Below are positions 34,333 through 44,264 of a stretch of DNA of 64,000 nt, in pieces. Below the pieces are notes generated by a model. It saw only the letters and a list, made by a program, of their open reading frames with translations. It made no database searches and was not told the origin of the DNA. Made by a program: the position numbers and the translations under genes. The stretch covers positions 558,001 through 622,000 of the forward strand of contig NZ_CP014595.1 in assembly GCF_001687105.1 (NCBI RefSeq). The letters run 5' to 3'. Position 1 is the first letter of the stretch, and the number at the start of each line of letters is the position of its first letter. Origin of the DNA: Salipiger sp. CCB-MM3 (lineage in GTDB: Bacteria; Pseudomonadota; Alphaproteobacteria; Rhodobacterales; Rhodobacteraceae).

Positions 34333-35324
34333 GCGCCCTTCCTCAGCACGCGGGTCATTTCGGCAATGATCGAAACAGCGATTTCCGCCGGGCCGGAAGC
34401 GCCTATGTCGAGGCCGATAGGGCCGTGGATCAGCGCGATCTCCGCCTCGCTGAACCCGGCCTCGCCGAGCCTTGCCACGCGCTTGGCATGGGTGCGGGTG
34501 GAGCCGAGCGCGCCGATGTAGAAGACCTTGCTGCGCAGCGCCGCCTCGAGCGCGGGATCGTCGAGCTTGGGGTCATGGGTCAGCAGCACCAGCGCGGTGC
34601 GGCTGTCGAGGCCGAGCTTGCTGACTGCCTCATCGGGCCAGTCGTCGAGGATGGTCTCGCCGGGAAAGCGCGCTTCGGACCCGAAGGCGCCGCGCGGATC
34701 GATCAGCACCGGATCATAGGCCGCGATGCGCGCCATGGGCAGCAGCGCCTGCGCGATATGCACCGCGCCCACCACCAGCAGCCGCAGCGGCGGGTTGTGG
34801 ATGGCGACGAAGGTTCGGCTCTCCTCGGCAAATCCCGAGCGGTCCATGCGGAAGGCCGTTTCATGCCCGTCATAGGCCAGCTGCCGGACCTGACTGTCCA
34901 AGTCCACCACATAGGCCACAGGAGTCCGCGCCGCGCGCGCGGTGCAAAGCTCTGCCAGCAGCGCCTCGGGCAGGACGTCGCCCACCGGCTCGACCAGCAC
35001 GCGGATGGTGCCGCCGCAGGCGAGGCCGACGGCAAAGGCATCCTGATCCGACACGCCAAATTCCAGCTCGCGCGGCTTGCCTTCGTCCAGCGCCTCCAGC
35101 GCCTCGACGATCACCGCGCCTTCGACGCAGCCACCCGAGACCGAACCCTCTATTTCACCATCTCCCGAAATAGCCAGCTGCGCGCCGGTGCGGCGTGGTG
35201 CCGAGCCCCATGTCTCGATCACCGTCGCCAGCGCGGCGCGGCGCCCGGCGCGGTGCCATGCGAGCGCGGTTTCGGGGATGGCGTCGAACCGGGCGGTGTC
35301 GAGGCTGCCTTTGATATCGCTCAT
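34329..35324 (-). CDS. xdhC: XdhC/CoxF family molybdoenzyme maturation factor
   Basis: This 331-aa protein has the N-terminal XdhC/CoxI segment (ATVIETWGSAPRRTGAQLAIS, then GSVSGGCVEGAVI with the conserved Cys). It also has the C-terminal Rossmann-like XdhC domain (LLVVGAVHIAQALLPMARI, ALVLLTHDPKLDDPAL, FYIGALGSTRTHAKR). XdhC proteins bind and sulfurate the molybdenum cofactor and insert it into xanthine-dehydrogenase-type enzymes. It is coupled to the downstream molybdopterin-binding gene. No molybdenum hydroxylase gene is in the window. Confidence 0.93.
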   Translation of the reverse strand: MSDIKGSLDTARFDAIPETALAWHRAGRRAALATVIETWGSAPRRTGAQLAISGDGEIEGSVSGGCVEGAVIVEALEALDEGKPRELEFGVSDQDAFAVGLACGGTIRVLVEPVGDVLPEALLAELCTARAARTPVAYVVDLDSQVRQLAYDGHETAFRMDRSGFAEESRTFVAIHNPPLRLLVVGAVHIAQALLPMARIAAYDPVLIDPRGAFGSEARFPGETILDDWPDEAVSKLGLDSRTALVLLTHDPKLDDPALEAALRSKVFYIGALGSTRTHAKRVARLGEAGFSEAEIALIHGPIGLDIGASGPAEIAVSIIAEMTRVLRKGA

Positions 35325-35354
35325 GGGATCTCCTCCGAAGGGCTGAACGGGCCG

Positions 35355-36563
35355 TCAGCCCGCCTGCTGATAGACCGCCGACACTTCGGCGCGGATGATC
35401 CGCGCGATCAGCGCGCAGTCCTCGAGGCTGAAAGTCAGCGGCAGGCGCATGTCGAGAATGCCGGTCAGGATGCGGTCGGTGGCGGGCATCGGGCTGGACG
35501 GCGCGTAACGCCAGCTGTCGTAGCGCGAGGTGAAGGCCACCGGCTCGGCACCGCCGAACCACTTCAGCTCGACCCCGCGCGCGGCGCAGCGCGCCAGCAG
35601 ATCGGTGATCGCCTGCGGCGCCCAGTCGAGCACCAGCGCCTGAATCGATGAGCCGACGTAGCTTTCTTGCGCCGGCCGCTCGATCACCGTGAGCCCCGGC
35701 GTGCCGCGCAGCCCCTCTTCGACCACGCGGTAACGGTCATTCCAGCGCGCGATCTGTTCGGGCAGCGCCGCCAGTTGCGGGCGCAGCAGTGCCGCGCGCA
35801 GATTGTCCATCCGGCCCGAGACATTGGGGGTGACGTATTTCACCCGCTCGAACACCTCGGGGCCCGGCGCGGCAAGGTGCCGCTCGTAAAGCATGTAGCT
35901 GCCCGAGAGCATCACCGCGCGCGCCGCGATCTCTTCGTCGTCGGTGACCAGAAAGCCGCCCTCGCCCGAGTTCATATGCTTGTAGGTCTGCGTCGAATAG
36001 CAGCCCACCGCACCGTGGCGGCCCGAGGGCGTGCCGTTCCACGACGCGCCCATGGTGTGCGCGCAATCCTCGATCACCGGCACCCCGGCGGCGTCGCAGA
36101 GCACCATCAGCCGGTCCATGTCGCAGATGTGGCCGCGCATGTGTGAGAGCATCAGCGCCCGCGCGCCGGGCAGTTTCGCGGCAAGATCGTCAAGGTCGAT
36201 GACCAGCGCTTCGGTTACCCCGACGAACTCTGGCACCGCGCCCACCGAGGCGATCGCCCCCGGCACCGGCGCCAACGTGAAGGCGTTGGTCAGCACCCGG
36301 TCGCCCGGCCCGACCTCCAGCGCGCGCAGGGCGCAGCCAAGCGCATAGCCGCCCGAGGCCACCGCGACGCAGAAGCGCGCGCCGGTGAAAACGGCGAACT
36401 CCTGTTCCAGCAGCGCGGTCTGCGCGGTCTCACCGGCGGCGGTGTTGTAGCGGTGCAGGCGGCCGTGGCGCAGCACTTCCAGCGCGGCCTCGATGCCCGC
36501 CTCCGGGATCGGCTCCTGCTGGGTGAAATTTCCGGTAAATTGTTCGGTAAATCGCTCGATCAT
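35355..36563 (-). CDS. DegT/DnrJ/EryC1/StrS aminotransferase
   Basis: This 402-aa PLP enzyme of the sugar-aminotransferase family starts MIERFTEQFTGNFTQQEPIP. The PLP lysine is K195 in CYSTQTYKHMNSGEGGF. The cofactor-contacting VIEDCAHTMGASW and the N-terminal GRLHRYNTAAGETAQ agree. Such enzymes usually make amino sugars for polysaccharide or antibiotics together with sugar-nucleotide genes, but none is nearby. It is 30 bp upstream of xdhC in the same direction, an unusual pairing. The substrate is unknown. Confidence 0.9.
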   Translation of the reverse strand: MIERFTEQFTGNFTQQEPIPEAGIEAALEVLRHGRLHRYNTAAGETAQTALLEQEFAVFTGARFCVAVASGGYALGCALRALEVGPGDRVLTNAFTLAPVPGAIASVGAVPEFVGVTEALVIDLDDLAAKLPGARALMLSHMRGHICDMDRLMVLCDAAGVPVIEDCAHTMGASWNGTPSGRHGAVGCYSTQTYKHMNSGEGGFLVTDDEEIAARAVMLSGSYMLYERHLAAPGPEVFERVKYVTPNVSGRMDNLRAALLRPQLAALPEQIARWNDRYRVVEEGLRGTPGLTVIERPAQESYVGSSIQALVLDWAPQAITDLLARCAARGVELKWFGGAEPVAFTSRYDSWRYAPSSPMPATDRILTGILDMRLPLTFSLEDCALIARIIRAEVSAVYQQAG

Positions 36564-36609
36564 GGGGCATTGATGCGCCCCCGCCGCGCGCGGGTCAATG
36601 CGGATTGCG

Positions 36610-37455
36610 TCACGCTGTCGTGCCGCGCCGTTCGGGCGCGGTGAGCAGCCCGTGCAGCGCGTCCAGCGCGGCGCGCACCGGCGGATCGTGGCGGGCGTCG
36701 TGATGGGCCACCAGCCATTCGTCATGGCTCAGCGCGTCAATCGGCTCGGACAGGCGCATCAGCCCCGGCTCGGCATCCCCGGCAAAGCAGGGCATGACGA
36801 TGCGGGCCACGCCGCCAAGCGCGAGATCGAGCGCCAGCCGGGCGTCGGAGGCATGGGTGACGATCTCGTCGGGGTGGGTCACCCGCAACCAGCGTTCAGA
36901 AGGTGTGCTCGCGGCGCCGGGCGGAAGGGTGACATAGCCCTGCACCTGCGGGCCGCGCCCATAGGCGGCGTAGCTCAGCCGCACGGTGCGGCGCCCGGCG
37001 AGCCAAGGCTGCTCGGGGCGGCGGTTGCGGATGCCGATGTCTGCGGCGCGGCGGGCGATGTCGAGGTCGGCGTTGGAGGCCGCGAACTCGGGCAGCCAAG
37101 CATCCTGCGGCGACCAGACCCGCGCCAGCCCGCGCGCGATGTAGCGCGAGGTCCAGAGCCCGGCGGTGATGCGCACCCGCACCGGCCCCTCCTGCGCGGT
37201 CCAGCGCGCCAGCAGCGACGCCTGCGCGCGCAGCCCGCGCATCTCTTCGGCCAGTTGCCGCCCCTCGGCGGTGAGCGCATAGCGCTGCGCGCCGCGCTGG
37301 AACAGGCGCTGGCCAAGCTGACGCTCAAGCTCGGTCATGCGGCGGCTCAGGGTCGGCTGGCTGGCGCCGGTCAGCGCGGCAGCGCCGCCGAGCGTGCCGG
37401 CGTCGGTCACGGCAAGGAACAGCATCACATCGTCGAGGCTGGGTGCGTCTTTCAT
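36610..37455 (-). CDS. LysR family transcriptional regulator
   Basis: This 281-aa regulator starts MKDAPSLDDVMLFLAVTDAG at 37455. The DNA-binding domain includes GGAAALTGASQPTLSRRMTEL. The effector part is shorter and more Arg-rich than usual but keeps the family pattern (GPVRVRITAGLWTSRYIA). It is divergent from a 72-codon ORF and lies 46 bp upstream of the DegT aminotransferase gene, which it might control. Its effector is unknown. Confidence 0.88.
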   Translation of the reverse strand: MKDAPSLDDVMLFLAVTDAGTLGGAAALTGASQPTLSRRMTELERQLGQRLFQRGAQRYALTAEGRQLAEEMRGLRAQASLLARWTAQEGPVRVRITAGLWTSRYIARGLARVWSPQDAWLPEFAASNADLDIARRAADIGIRNRRPEQPWLAGRRTVRLSYAAYGRGPQVQGYVTLPPGAASTPSERWLRVTHPDEIVTHASDARLALDLALGGVARIVMPCFAGDAEPGLMRLSEPIDALSHDEWLVAHHDARHDPPVRAALDALHGLLTAPERRGTTA

Positions 37456-37559
37456 TATTGAAAATCCGCTTCGGCATTTCGCGACTGATCGCGCCTTCAT
37501 CTGCCAGCTAAACTGGAGCCTACGAAGGCACATCTTTCATTATCAGAAGGAGAGCCGCG
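37448..37559. promoter_or_regulatory. divergent control region with an 11-bp direct repeat
   Basis: TCTTTCATTAT occurs at 37448-37458, covering the LysR start codon, and again at 37533-37543, just before the ribosome site of the 72-codon ORF. Between them lies the dyad CCAG-CTAAA-CTGG (37504-37516). Binding of the LysR protein here is likely but unproven. Confidence 0.45.
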
Positions 37560-37778
37560 ATGCAGGTTCTTTTGCAGCCGCTGCGCCAAGCGCAGCAGGC
37601 CCCGACCTCTTATGCGCTGGAGAAACAGGCGGCGCTGACCGAATTGGCAGCACAACGCCGCGCGAAACGGCGGTACCTCGCGACGGCGCCACTGCGGGGT
37701 GCGCGTGCCCTTTCAGGGCTGTTGGTGGAAAAGCTGTTTCGGAAATTCCCGAAATGGCGCCTCAGGCTCAGCCGATGA
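37560..37778 (+). CDS. 72-aa basic protein divergent from a LysR gene
   Basis: This small protein starts MQVLLQPLRQAQQAPTSYAL behind a strong ribosome site (AAGGAGAG, 5 nt upstream), which is the best evidence that it is real. The middle is Ala/Gln/Arg-rich and the C-terminus (VEKLFRKFPKWRLRLSR) is a basic amphipathic helix that could bind nucleic acid or membrane. Its last 11 bp overlap the convergent gph gene. No family was recognised. Confidence 0.6.
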   Translation: MQVLLQPLRQAQQAPTSYALEKQAALTELAAQRRAKRRYLATAPLRGARALSGLLVEKLFRKFPKWRLRLSR

Positions 37779-38430
37779 GGCGCGCCACCGCTTCGGAGAG
37801 CTCGTCGAAATGGCCGATCATCGCCTCGGGGGCCAGATCGCGCACCGCTTCGCCATCGGGACCGAAGCCCACGAGGATGCAGGGCACGCCCGCCGCCTTG
37901 GCGGTGTTGCGGTCGGTCGCCGTATCGCCGACCAGCAGGCTTTGCGCCACTGCGCCGCCCGCACGTTCCACCGCCGCCACATAGGGCGCCGGATCGGGCT
38001 TGCGGGTGGGCAGTGTGTCGGCCCCGATGAGCGCGTCGAAATGGCCCCGGGCACCCATCCGCTCCATCAGCGTCTGCGCCAGCCCCTCGGGCTTGTTGGT
38101 GCAGATGCTCACCTTGTACCCCGCCGCGCGCAGGCCAGACACAGCCTCCAGCGCACCGGGGTAAAAGCGGGTGTAGCGGTCGATCGCCTCGCCATAGACC
38201 GACAGAAGCTCGGGATACCAGCGCGCGATCAGTTCCTCGGAGAAGGCATTCTCACGCTCCAGCCCGGCGGTCAGCATGGCGCGCCCGCCTTTCACCGCGA
38301 TACCTGCGTCGGCGTCAGGGTCGAGCCGGACCTCCAGCCCCATGCCTTCGAAACAGGCATTGGCGGCAGCGATCAGGTCGCCGCTGGTGTCGGCGAGCGT
38401 GCCGTCGAGATCAAAGACCACCGTGCGCAT
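37768..38430 (-). CDS. gph: phosphoglycolate phosphatase (HAD family)
   Basis: This 220-aa HAD phosphatase salvages 2-phosphoglycolate. Motif I is VVFDLDGTLADT (nucleophile D7), motif II VSICTNKPEG, motif III the Lys in PTRKPDPAPY, and motif IV LLVGDTATDRNTAKAAG. The length is right for Gph. It is divergent from glmU with 120 bp between them. Other HAD substrates remain possible. Confidence 0.9.
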   Translation of the reverse strand: MRTVVFDLDGTLADTSGDLIAAANACFEGMGLEVRLDPDADAGIAVKGGRAMLTAGLERENAFSEELIARWYPELLSVYGEAIDRYTRFYPGALEAVSGLRAAGYKVSICTNKPEGLAQTLMERMGARGHFDALIGADTLPTRKPDPAPYVAAVERAGGAVAQSLLVGDTATDRNTAKAAGVPCILVGFGPDGEAVRDLAPEAMIGHFDELSEAVARLIG

Positions 38431-38550
38431 TCTGCTTGTCCCTTTTGCCCTGCCCTGTCACAGGCTGAAATCCAACGTGACATGGGGCACCTTGCCCCCC
38501 TGCCTCAAGCGGATAAAACGGGCGCAGGCAGAAGACAAACAGGAAACCGC

Positions 38551-39921
38551 ATGAGCATCGCGCTGATCCTCCTTGCCGCGGGCAAGGGCACCCGGATGGA
38601 ATCCGACCTCCCCAAGGTTTTGCACCGTCTCGGTCAGGCGCCGCTGCTGTGGCACGCGCTGCGCGCCGGACAGGCGCTGGAGCCCTCGCGCGCCGTGGTG
38701 GTCGCCGGACATGGCGCCGAGGAGGTCACCGCCTCCACCGCCGAGTTCGCCCCCGAAACGCAGGTGGTGATCCAGTCCGAGCAGCTTGGCACCGCCCATG
38801 CGGTGGCGCAGGCCAAGCCCGCGCTTGCGGGGTTCGAGGGCGACGCGCTGGTGCTTTACGGCGATACGCCCTTCATCACCGACGACACGCTCGAGGCCAT
38901 GCGCGAGGCGCGCGCCAAGCATGACGTGGTGGTGCTGGGCTTTGAGGCCGCCGATCCGGGCCGTTACGGCCGCCTGATCACCCAAGGCGACGCGCTGGAG
39001 CGGATCGTCGAATTCAAAGACGCCTCCGAGGCCGAGCGCGCCATCACCCTATGCAATTCCGGCGTGGTCTGCGCGGCCAGCCAGACGCTCTTTGATCTCA
39101 TCGACGCCGTGGGCAACGACAACGCGTCGGGCGAGTATTACCTCACCGATATCGTCGAGATCGCCCGCAGTCGCGGCCTTTCGGCGGGGGTCGTGCGCTG
39201 CGACGAGGCCGAGACGCTGGGCATCAACTCCCGCGCCGAGTTGCGCGCTGCCGAGGCCGCCTTCCAGTCCCGCAAGCGTGCCGAGCTGCTGGACGACGGG
39301 GTGATGATGCTCGCCCCCGAGACCGTCTTTTTGGCGTGGGACAGCTACATTGGCCGCGACGCCGAGATCGAACCCAATGTGGTCTTCGGCCCCGGCGTCA
39401 CCGTCGAGAGCGGCGCGCGCATTCGCGCCTTTTCCCACCTCGAAGGCTGCCACGTCAGCCGTGGGGCCATCGTCGGCCCCTACGCCCGCCTGCGCCCCGG
39501 TGCCGAACTGGCCGAGGACGTGCATGTGGGCAATTTCGTCGAGGTGAAGAACGCCTATCTGGCCGAAGGCGTGAAAGCCAACCACCTGACCTATCTGGGC
39601 GATGCCGACGTGGGCGAGCGCACAAACATCGGCGCAGGCACCATCACCTGCAATTACGACGGCTTCTTCAAGCACCGCACCACCATTGGCAAAGAGGCCT
39701 TCATCGGCTCCGACACCATGCTGGTGGCGCCCGTGACGGTCGGCGACGGCGCGATGACTGGCTCGGGCTCGGTGGTGACCGAGGATGTGCCCGCCGGGGC
39801 GCTGGCGCTGGGGCGCACGAAACAGGTGACCAAACCGGGCTTTGCCACCAGACTGCGCGACATGCTGCGAGCAAAGAAAGCCGCCCAAAAGGCGGAGCAG
39901 ACCGCCGGAAAGAAGGAATAA
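38551..39921 (+). CDS. glmU: bifunctional GlmU: GlcNAc-1-P uridyltransferase / GlcN-1-P acetyltransferase
   Basis: GlmU makes UDP-N-acetylglucosamine for peptidoglycan and LPS. The 456-aa protein has the uridyltransferase signature LILLAAGKGTRMESDLPKVL at the N-terminus and ALVLYGDTPFI. The C-terminal left-handed beta-helix holds the acetyltransferase site (RPGAELAEDVHVGNFVEVKN, GAGTITCNYDGFFKH). It is followed after 4 bp by glmS, so the two consecutive amino-sugar steps are one transcription unit. Confidence 0.97.
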   Translation: MSIALILLAAGKGTRMESDLPKVLHRLGQAPLLWHALRAGQALEPSRAVVVAGHGAEEVTASTAEFAPETQVVIQSEQLGTAHAVAQAKPALAGFEGDALVLYGDTPFITDDTLEAMREARAKHDVVVLGFEAADPGRYGRLITQGDALERIVEFKDASEAERAITLCNSGVVCAASQTLFDLIDAVGNDNASGEYYLTDIVEIARSRGLSAGVVRCDEAETLGINSRAELRAAEAAFQSRKRAELLDDGVMMLAPETVFLAWDSYIGRDAEIEPNVVFGPGVTVESGARIRAFSHLEGCHVSRGAIVGPYARLRPGAELAEDVHVGNFVEVKNAYLAEGVKANHLTYLGDADVGERTNIGAGTITCNYDGFFKHRTTIGKEAFIGSDTMLVAPVTVGDGAMTGSGSVVTEDVPAGALALGRTKQVTKPGFATRLRDMLRAKKAAQKAEQTAGKKE

Positions 39922-39925
39922 GACC

Positions 39926-41743
<1,818 letters not shown>

Positions 41744-41761
41744 ACTTCCCTGCTGTGACGC

Positions 41762-41833
41762 GCCGATGCAGGATAGGGGCTCTGCCCCCGTCCGCTGCGC
41801 GGCCTCCCCCGGGATATTTGGGTCTAGACGAAG
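41762..41833. repeat. intergenic repeat, GTCTAGAC variant, inverted
   Basis: GGGGCTCTGCCCC, then CCGCTGCGCGG, CTCCCCCGGGATATTTG and GGTCTAGACGAAGC. This is the reverse complement, with few changes, of the element at 8916-8977. It lies between glmS and the shared terminator. Confidence 0.75.
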
Positions 41834-41847
41834 CTGCGAATGCAAAA

Positions 41848-41889
41848 AGCCCCGAGGGTCCGCGCACCCCCCCGGGCTTCTTCTCTTTT
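41848..41889. terminator. bidirectional terminator between glmS and sufS
   Basis: AAGCCCCGAGGG and CCCCCCGGGCTT (41867-41879 region) form an imperfect GC-rich stem. It has TTCTCTTTT on the plus side and CTTTTTGC on the minus side, so it can serve both convergent operons. Confidence 0.7.
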
Positions 41890-41963
41890 CAAATACGCAA
41901 ATCCGGCAGCGCCACCCGGCACCCGGCCCGGCAAGGGCTCAAGTTAAACCTTCAGGGCAAAAC

Positions 41964-43184
41964 TCAGGCGAAAAGCTCGTGCGCCAGTTCCAGCGCCTCG
42001 ACCAGCGTGTCGACCTCAGCCTCGGTGTTGTAGAGACCAAAGGAGGCACGGCAGGTGGCCGAGACCCCGAGGTGATCCATCAGTGGCCCGGCGCAGTGAT
42101 GGCCGGCGCGCACCGCGACGCCCTTCTTGTCGAGGATCGTCGAGATGTCATGCGCATGCGCAGCCCCATCCAGCGTGAAGGAGAAGATCGCCGCCTTGTC
42201 CGGCGTGGTGCCCTGCACGTTGAGCCAGTTCAGCCCCTGCAGCTTTGACGCGGCATATTTCGCAAGCTTCGCTTCATGGGCGGCGATATTGTCCATGCCG
42301 AGGCCCATCATATACTCCAGCGCCACACCAAGCCCGATCTGCTGCACGATGCCGGGGGTGCCGGCCTCGAATTTCATCGGCGGCTCGGCATAGGTGATGC
42401 AGTCCTTGTGAACCTCGCGGATCATGTCGCCGCCACCAAGGAAGGGGCGCATCTCGGCCTGACGCTCCTTGCGGATCCAGATCGCGCCGGACCCCGAGGG
42501 GCCGTAGAGCTTATGCCCGGTGATGGCGTAGAAGTCGCAGCCGAGATCTTCGACGTCGACCGGCATGTGCACCGCGCCCTGCGAACCGTCGACGAGCACC
42601 GGCACGCCCTTCTCGCGAGCGGCGGCGGCGATGGTCTTTACGTCGACCACCGTGCCCAGCACGTTCGACACCTGCGTGACGGCGATCAGCTTGGTCTTGG
42701 GGGTGATCGCGTCGATCACCGCCTGCGGGTCGAGCGCGCCCGTGGCGTCCACATCGACCCATTTGATCACCACACCCTGCCGCTCACGCAGGAAGTGCCA
42801 AGGCACGATATTGGCGTGGTGCTCCATTACCGACAGGATGATCTCGTCCCCCGCCTCAAGGCGCGGCATGGCCCAGCCGTAGGCGACGAGGTTGATGCCC
42901 ATGGTCGAGCCATTGGAGAAGACCACCTCTTCCTCGTCCTTCGCGCCCAGAAAGCGCGCGATGGTGCCGCGCACGCCCTCGTATTTCTCGGTGGCGAGGT
43001 TCGACAGGTAGTGCAGACCGCGGTGGACGTTGGAATATTCCTCGGCATAGCCACGGGTCACGGCGTCGATCACCACCTGCGGTTTCTGCGCCGAGGCGCC
43101 ATTGTCGAGATAGGTCAGCGGCTTGCCGTTCACCTTGCGCGACAGGATCGGAAAATCTTCGCGGATTTTTTGCACGTCATACAT
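41964..43184 (-). CDS. sufS: SufS-type cysteine desulfurase
   Basis: This PLP enzyme removes sulfur from cysteine for Fe-S cluster assembly on SufBCD. The 406-aa protein has the PLP lysine K225 (AITGHKLYGPSGSG) and the persulfide cysteine C364 in RAGHHCAGPLM, as in E. coli SufS. Start MYDVQKIREDFPIL is at ATG 43184. It overlaps the preceding Yip1-type gene by 8 nt and is the last gene of the operon in this window. No sufE, sufT or sufA follows here. Confidence 0.96.
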   Translation of the reverse strand: MYDVQKIREDFPILSRKVNGKPLTYLDNGASAQKPQVVIDAVTRGYAEEYSNVHRGLHYLSNLATEKYEGVRGTIARFLGAKDEEEVVFSNGSTMGINLVAYGWAMPRLEAGDEIILSVMEHHANIVPWHFLRERQGVVIKWVDVDATGALDPQAVIDAITPKTKLIAVTQVSNVLGTVVDVKTIAAAAREKGVPVLVDGSQGAVHMPVDVEDLGCDFYAITGHKLYGPSGSGAIWIRKERQAEMRPFLGGGDMIREVHKDCITYAEPPMKFEAGTPGIVQQIGLGVALEYMMGLGMDNIAAHEAKLAKYAASKLQGLNWLNVQGTTPDKAAIFSFTLDGAAHAHDISTILDKKGVAVRAGHHCAGPLMDHLGVSATCRASFGLYNTEAEVDTLVEALELAHELFA

Positions 43185-43758
43185 AGCCAGCCATCCCGTT
43201 CGGCCCAACTCCCAGCAGGGAGACGATCATCATCAGCGCCAGAACCAGCGCCACGCTTGCGAGTATCAGCACCAGCAGCGCCTTGAAAGGGCTGCCGAGA
43301 CCATGCGCCTCGTCGAGAAAATTGACGAGGATCCAGATGCCCACGATGAGGCTGCCCAGCACGACAAGCAGCGCCAGCCCGCCCGAGACCGCGCCCAGAA
43401 GCGCCACACCGAGCTGCGCCAGCGCGCGCAGCGCCTGCAGCCAGATCAGCAGCACCGCCACATCCTCGATCCGGCCCGAGCCGCCCAAGGTGCGTCCGGC
43501 CCATGTCATCACGGCGATGGAGGCGGCCAGCATGGTCGCCAGCAGCAGCCCCATCGGCACGGGTGCGAGCAGCATGCCCGCGGGCACCTCACCGCCGAGC
43601 TGCATCAGCCCGACGATCAGCGCGTTCAGCACCACCACCAGCGCGAAACCGGTCAGCAGCACCTCGCGCGACAGCCGCAGCGAGATCAGCAGACGCGCCA
43701 CCTCGCGCGGGGCGACGATGGTCTGCCACGCCAGCGAAAGCAGGGCCGCGGCGCTCAT
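43177..43758 (-). CDS. Yip1-domain membrane protein, second of a pair
   Basis: This 193-aa protein has five hydrophobic helices (roughly residues 37-57, 65-87, 97-123, 128-150, 165-188) after a short cytoplasmic N-terminus (ALLSLAWQTIVAPREVARLL). The 'PREVARLLISLRLSRE' entry segment and helix layout are those of the Yip1 domain. It overlaps both neighbours (ATGA with the first Yip1-type gene, 8 nt with sufS). It is therefore a fixed part of the suf operon, but no role in cluster assembly is established. Confidence 0.8.
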   Translation of the reverse strand: MSAAALLSLAWQTIVAPREVARLLISLRLSREVLLTGFALVVVLNALIVGLMQLGGEVPAGMLLAPVPMGLLLATMLAASIAVMTWAGRTLGGSGRIEDVAVLLIWLQALRALAQLGVALLGAVSGGLALLVVLGSLIVGIWILVNFLDEAHGLGSPFKALLVLILASVALVLALMMIVSLLGVGPNGMAGYV

Positions 43759-44264
43759 GTGGCAGGCCGTCCGGTCACCGGCTCGGCGGGGCGTTCGGCG
43801 ACGATCAGGCAGCGCAGCCAGAACCAGAGGAACACCGCGAACCACAGCAGGCCGACCAGCGACAGCTGCGCGCCCTCGCCGACAAAGCCCGCGACGAGCC
43901 CGTTCAGCAGCACCAGCGGACTGGCCGCCAGCAGCGCCCAGAACAAGGCGAGCCGGGCGCCATAGCCGGTGCCCTGCCCGCGAAAGAGTTTCGCCACGAG
44001 GTGGCTCAGCGCCGCCAGCACGTAAAGCGCAAGCGGCAGGATCACCATGCAGGCCAGAAGCGAGGCGCCCATCAAAGGGTTGAGATCAACCTGCTCCAGA
44101 TGTGCCTGCCGCGCGAGGCCCGGCAGCTGCGCAACGAAGAAGATTGCGCAGGCCACCATGGCAAACATCAGCGCCCGGTCCTCGCGGGGGCCCTGCGACA
44201 GCAGGCGGCGCATCACCGCGCCCGGCCCCCGATAGGTGGCGACAATCTCGCGCGAGAGCGACAT
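43755..44264 (-). CDS. Yip1-domain membrane protein, first of a pair
   Basis: This 169-aa protein has four or five helices (about residues 32-51, 66-92, 104-130, 136-152). Its N-terminus, REIVATYRGPGAVMRRLLSQ, is again a Yip1-like cytoplasmic entry helix. It begins on the sufD stop codon (TGATG) and ends in an overlap with the second Yip1-type gene. The two proteins probably form a heteromer. A membrane link for the Suf machinery is possible but speculative. Confidence 0.8.
   Translation of the reverse strand: MSLSREIVATYRGPGAVMRRLLSQGPREDRALMFAMVACAIFFVAQLPGLARQAHLEQVDLNPLMGASLLACMVILPLALYVLAALSHLVAKLFRGQGTGYGARLALFWALLAASPLVLLNGLVAGFVGEGAQLSLVGLLWFAVFLWFWLRCLIVAERPAEPVTGRPAT

Noticed and set aside
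33091..34521. 476-codon plus-strand frame across the tandem array
   Set aside because: It reads through non-coding repeats and then antisense to the molybdopterin-binding gene; no family features.
39922..39925. glmS ribozyme or other riboswitch before glmS
   Set aside because: Only 4 bp separate glmU and glmS, leaving no room for a leader structure.
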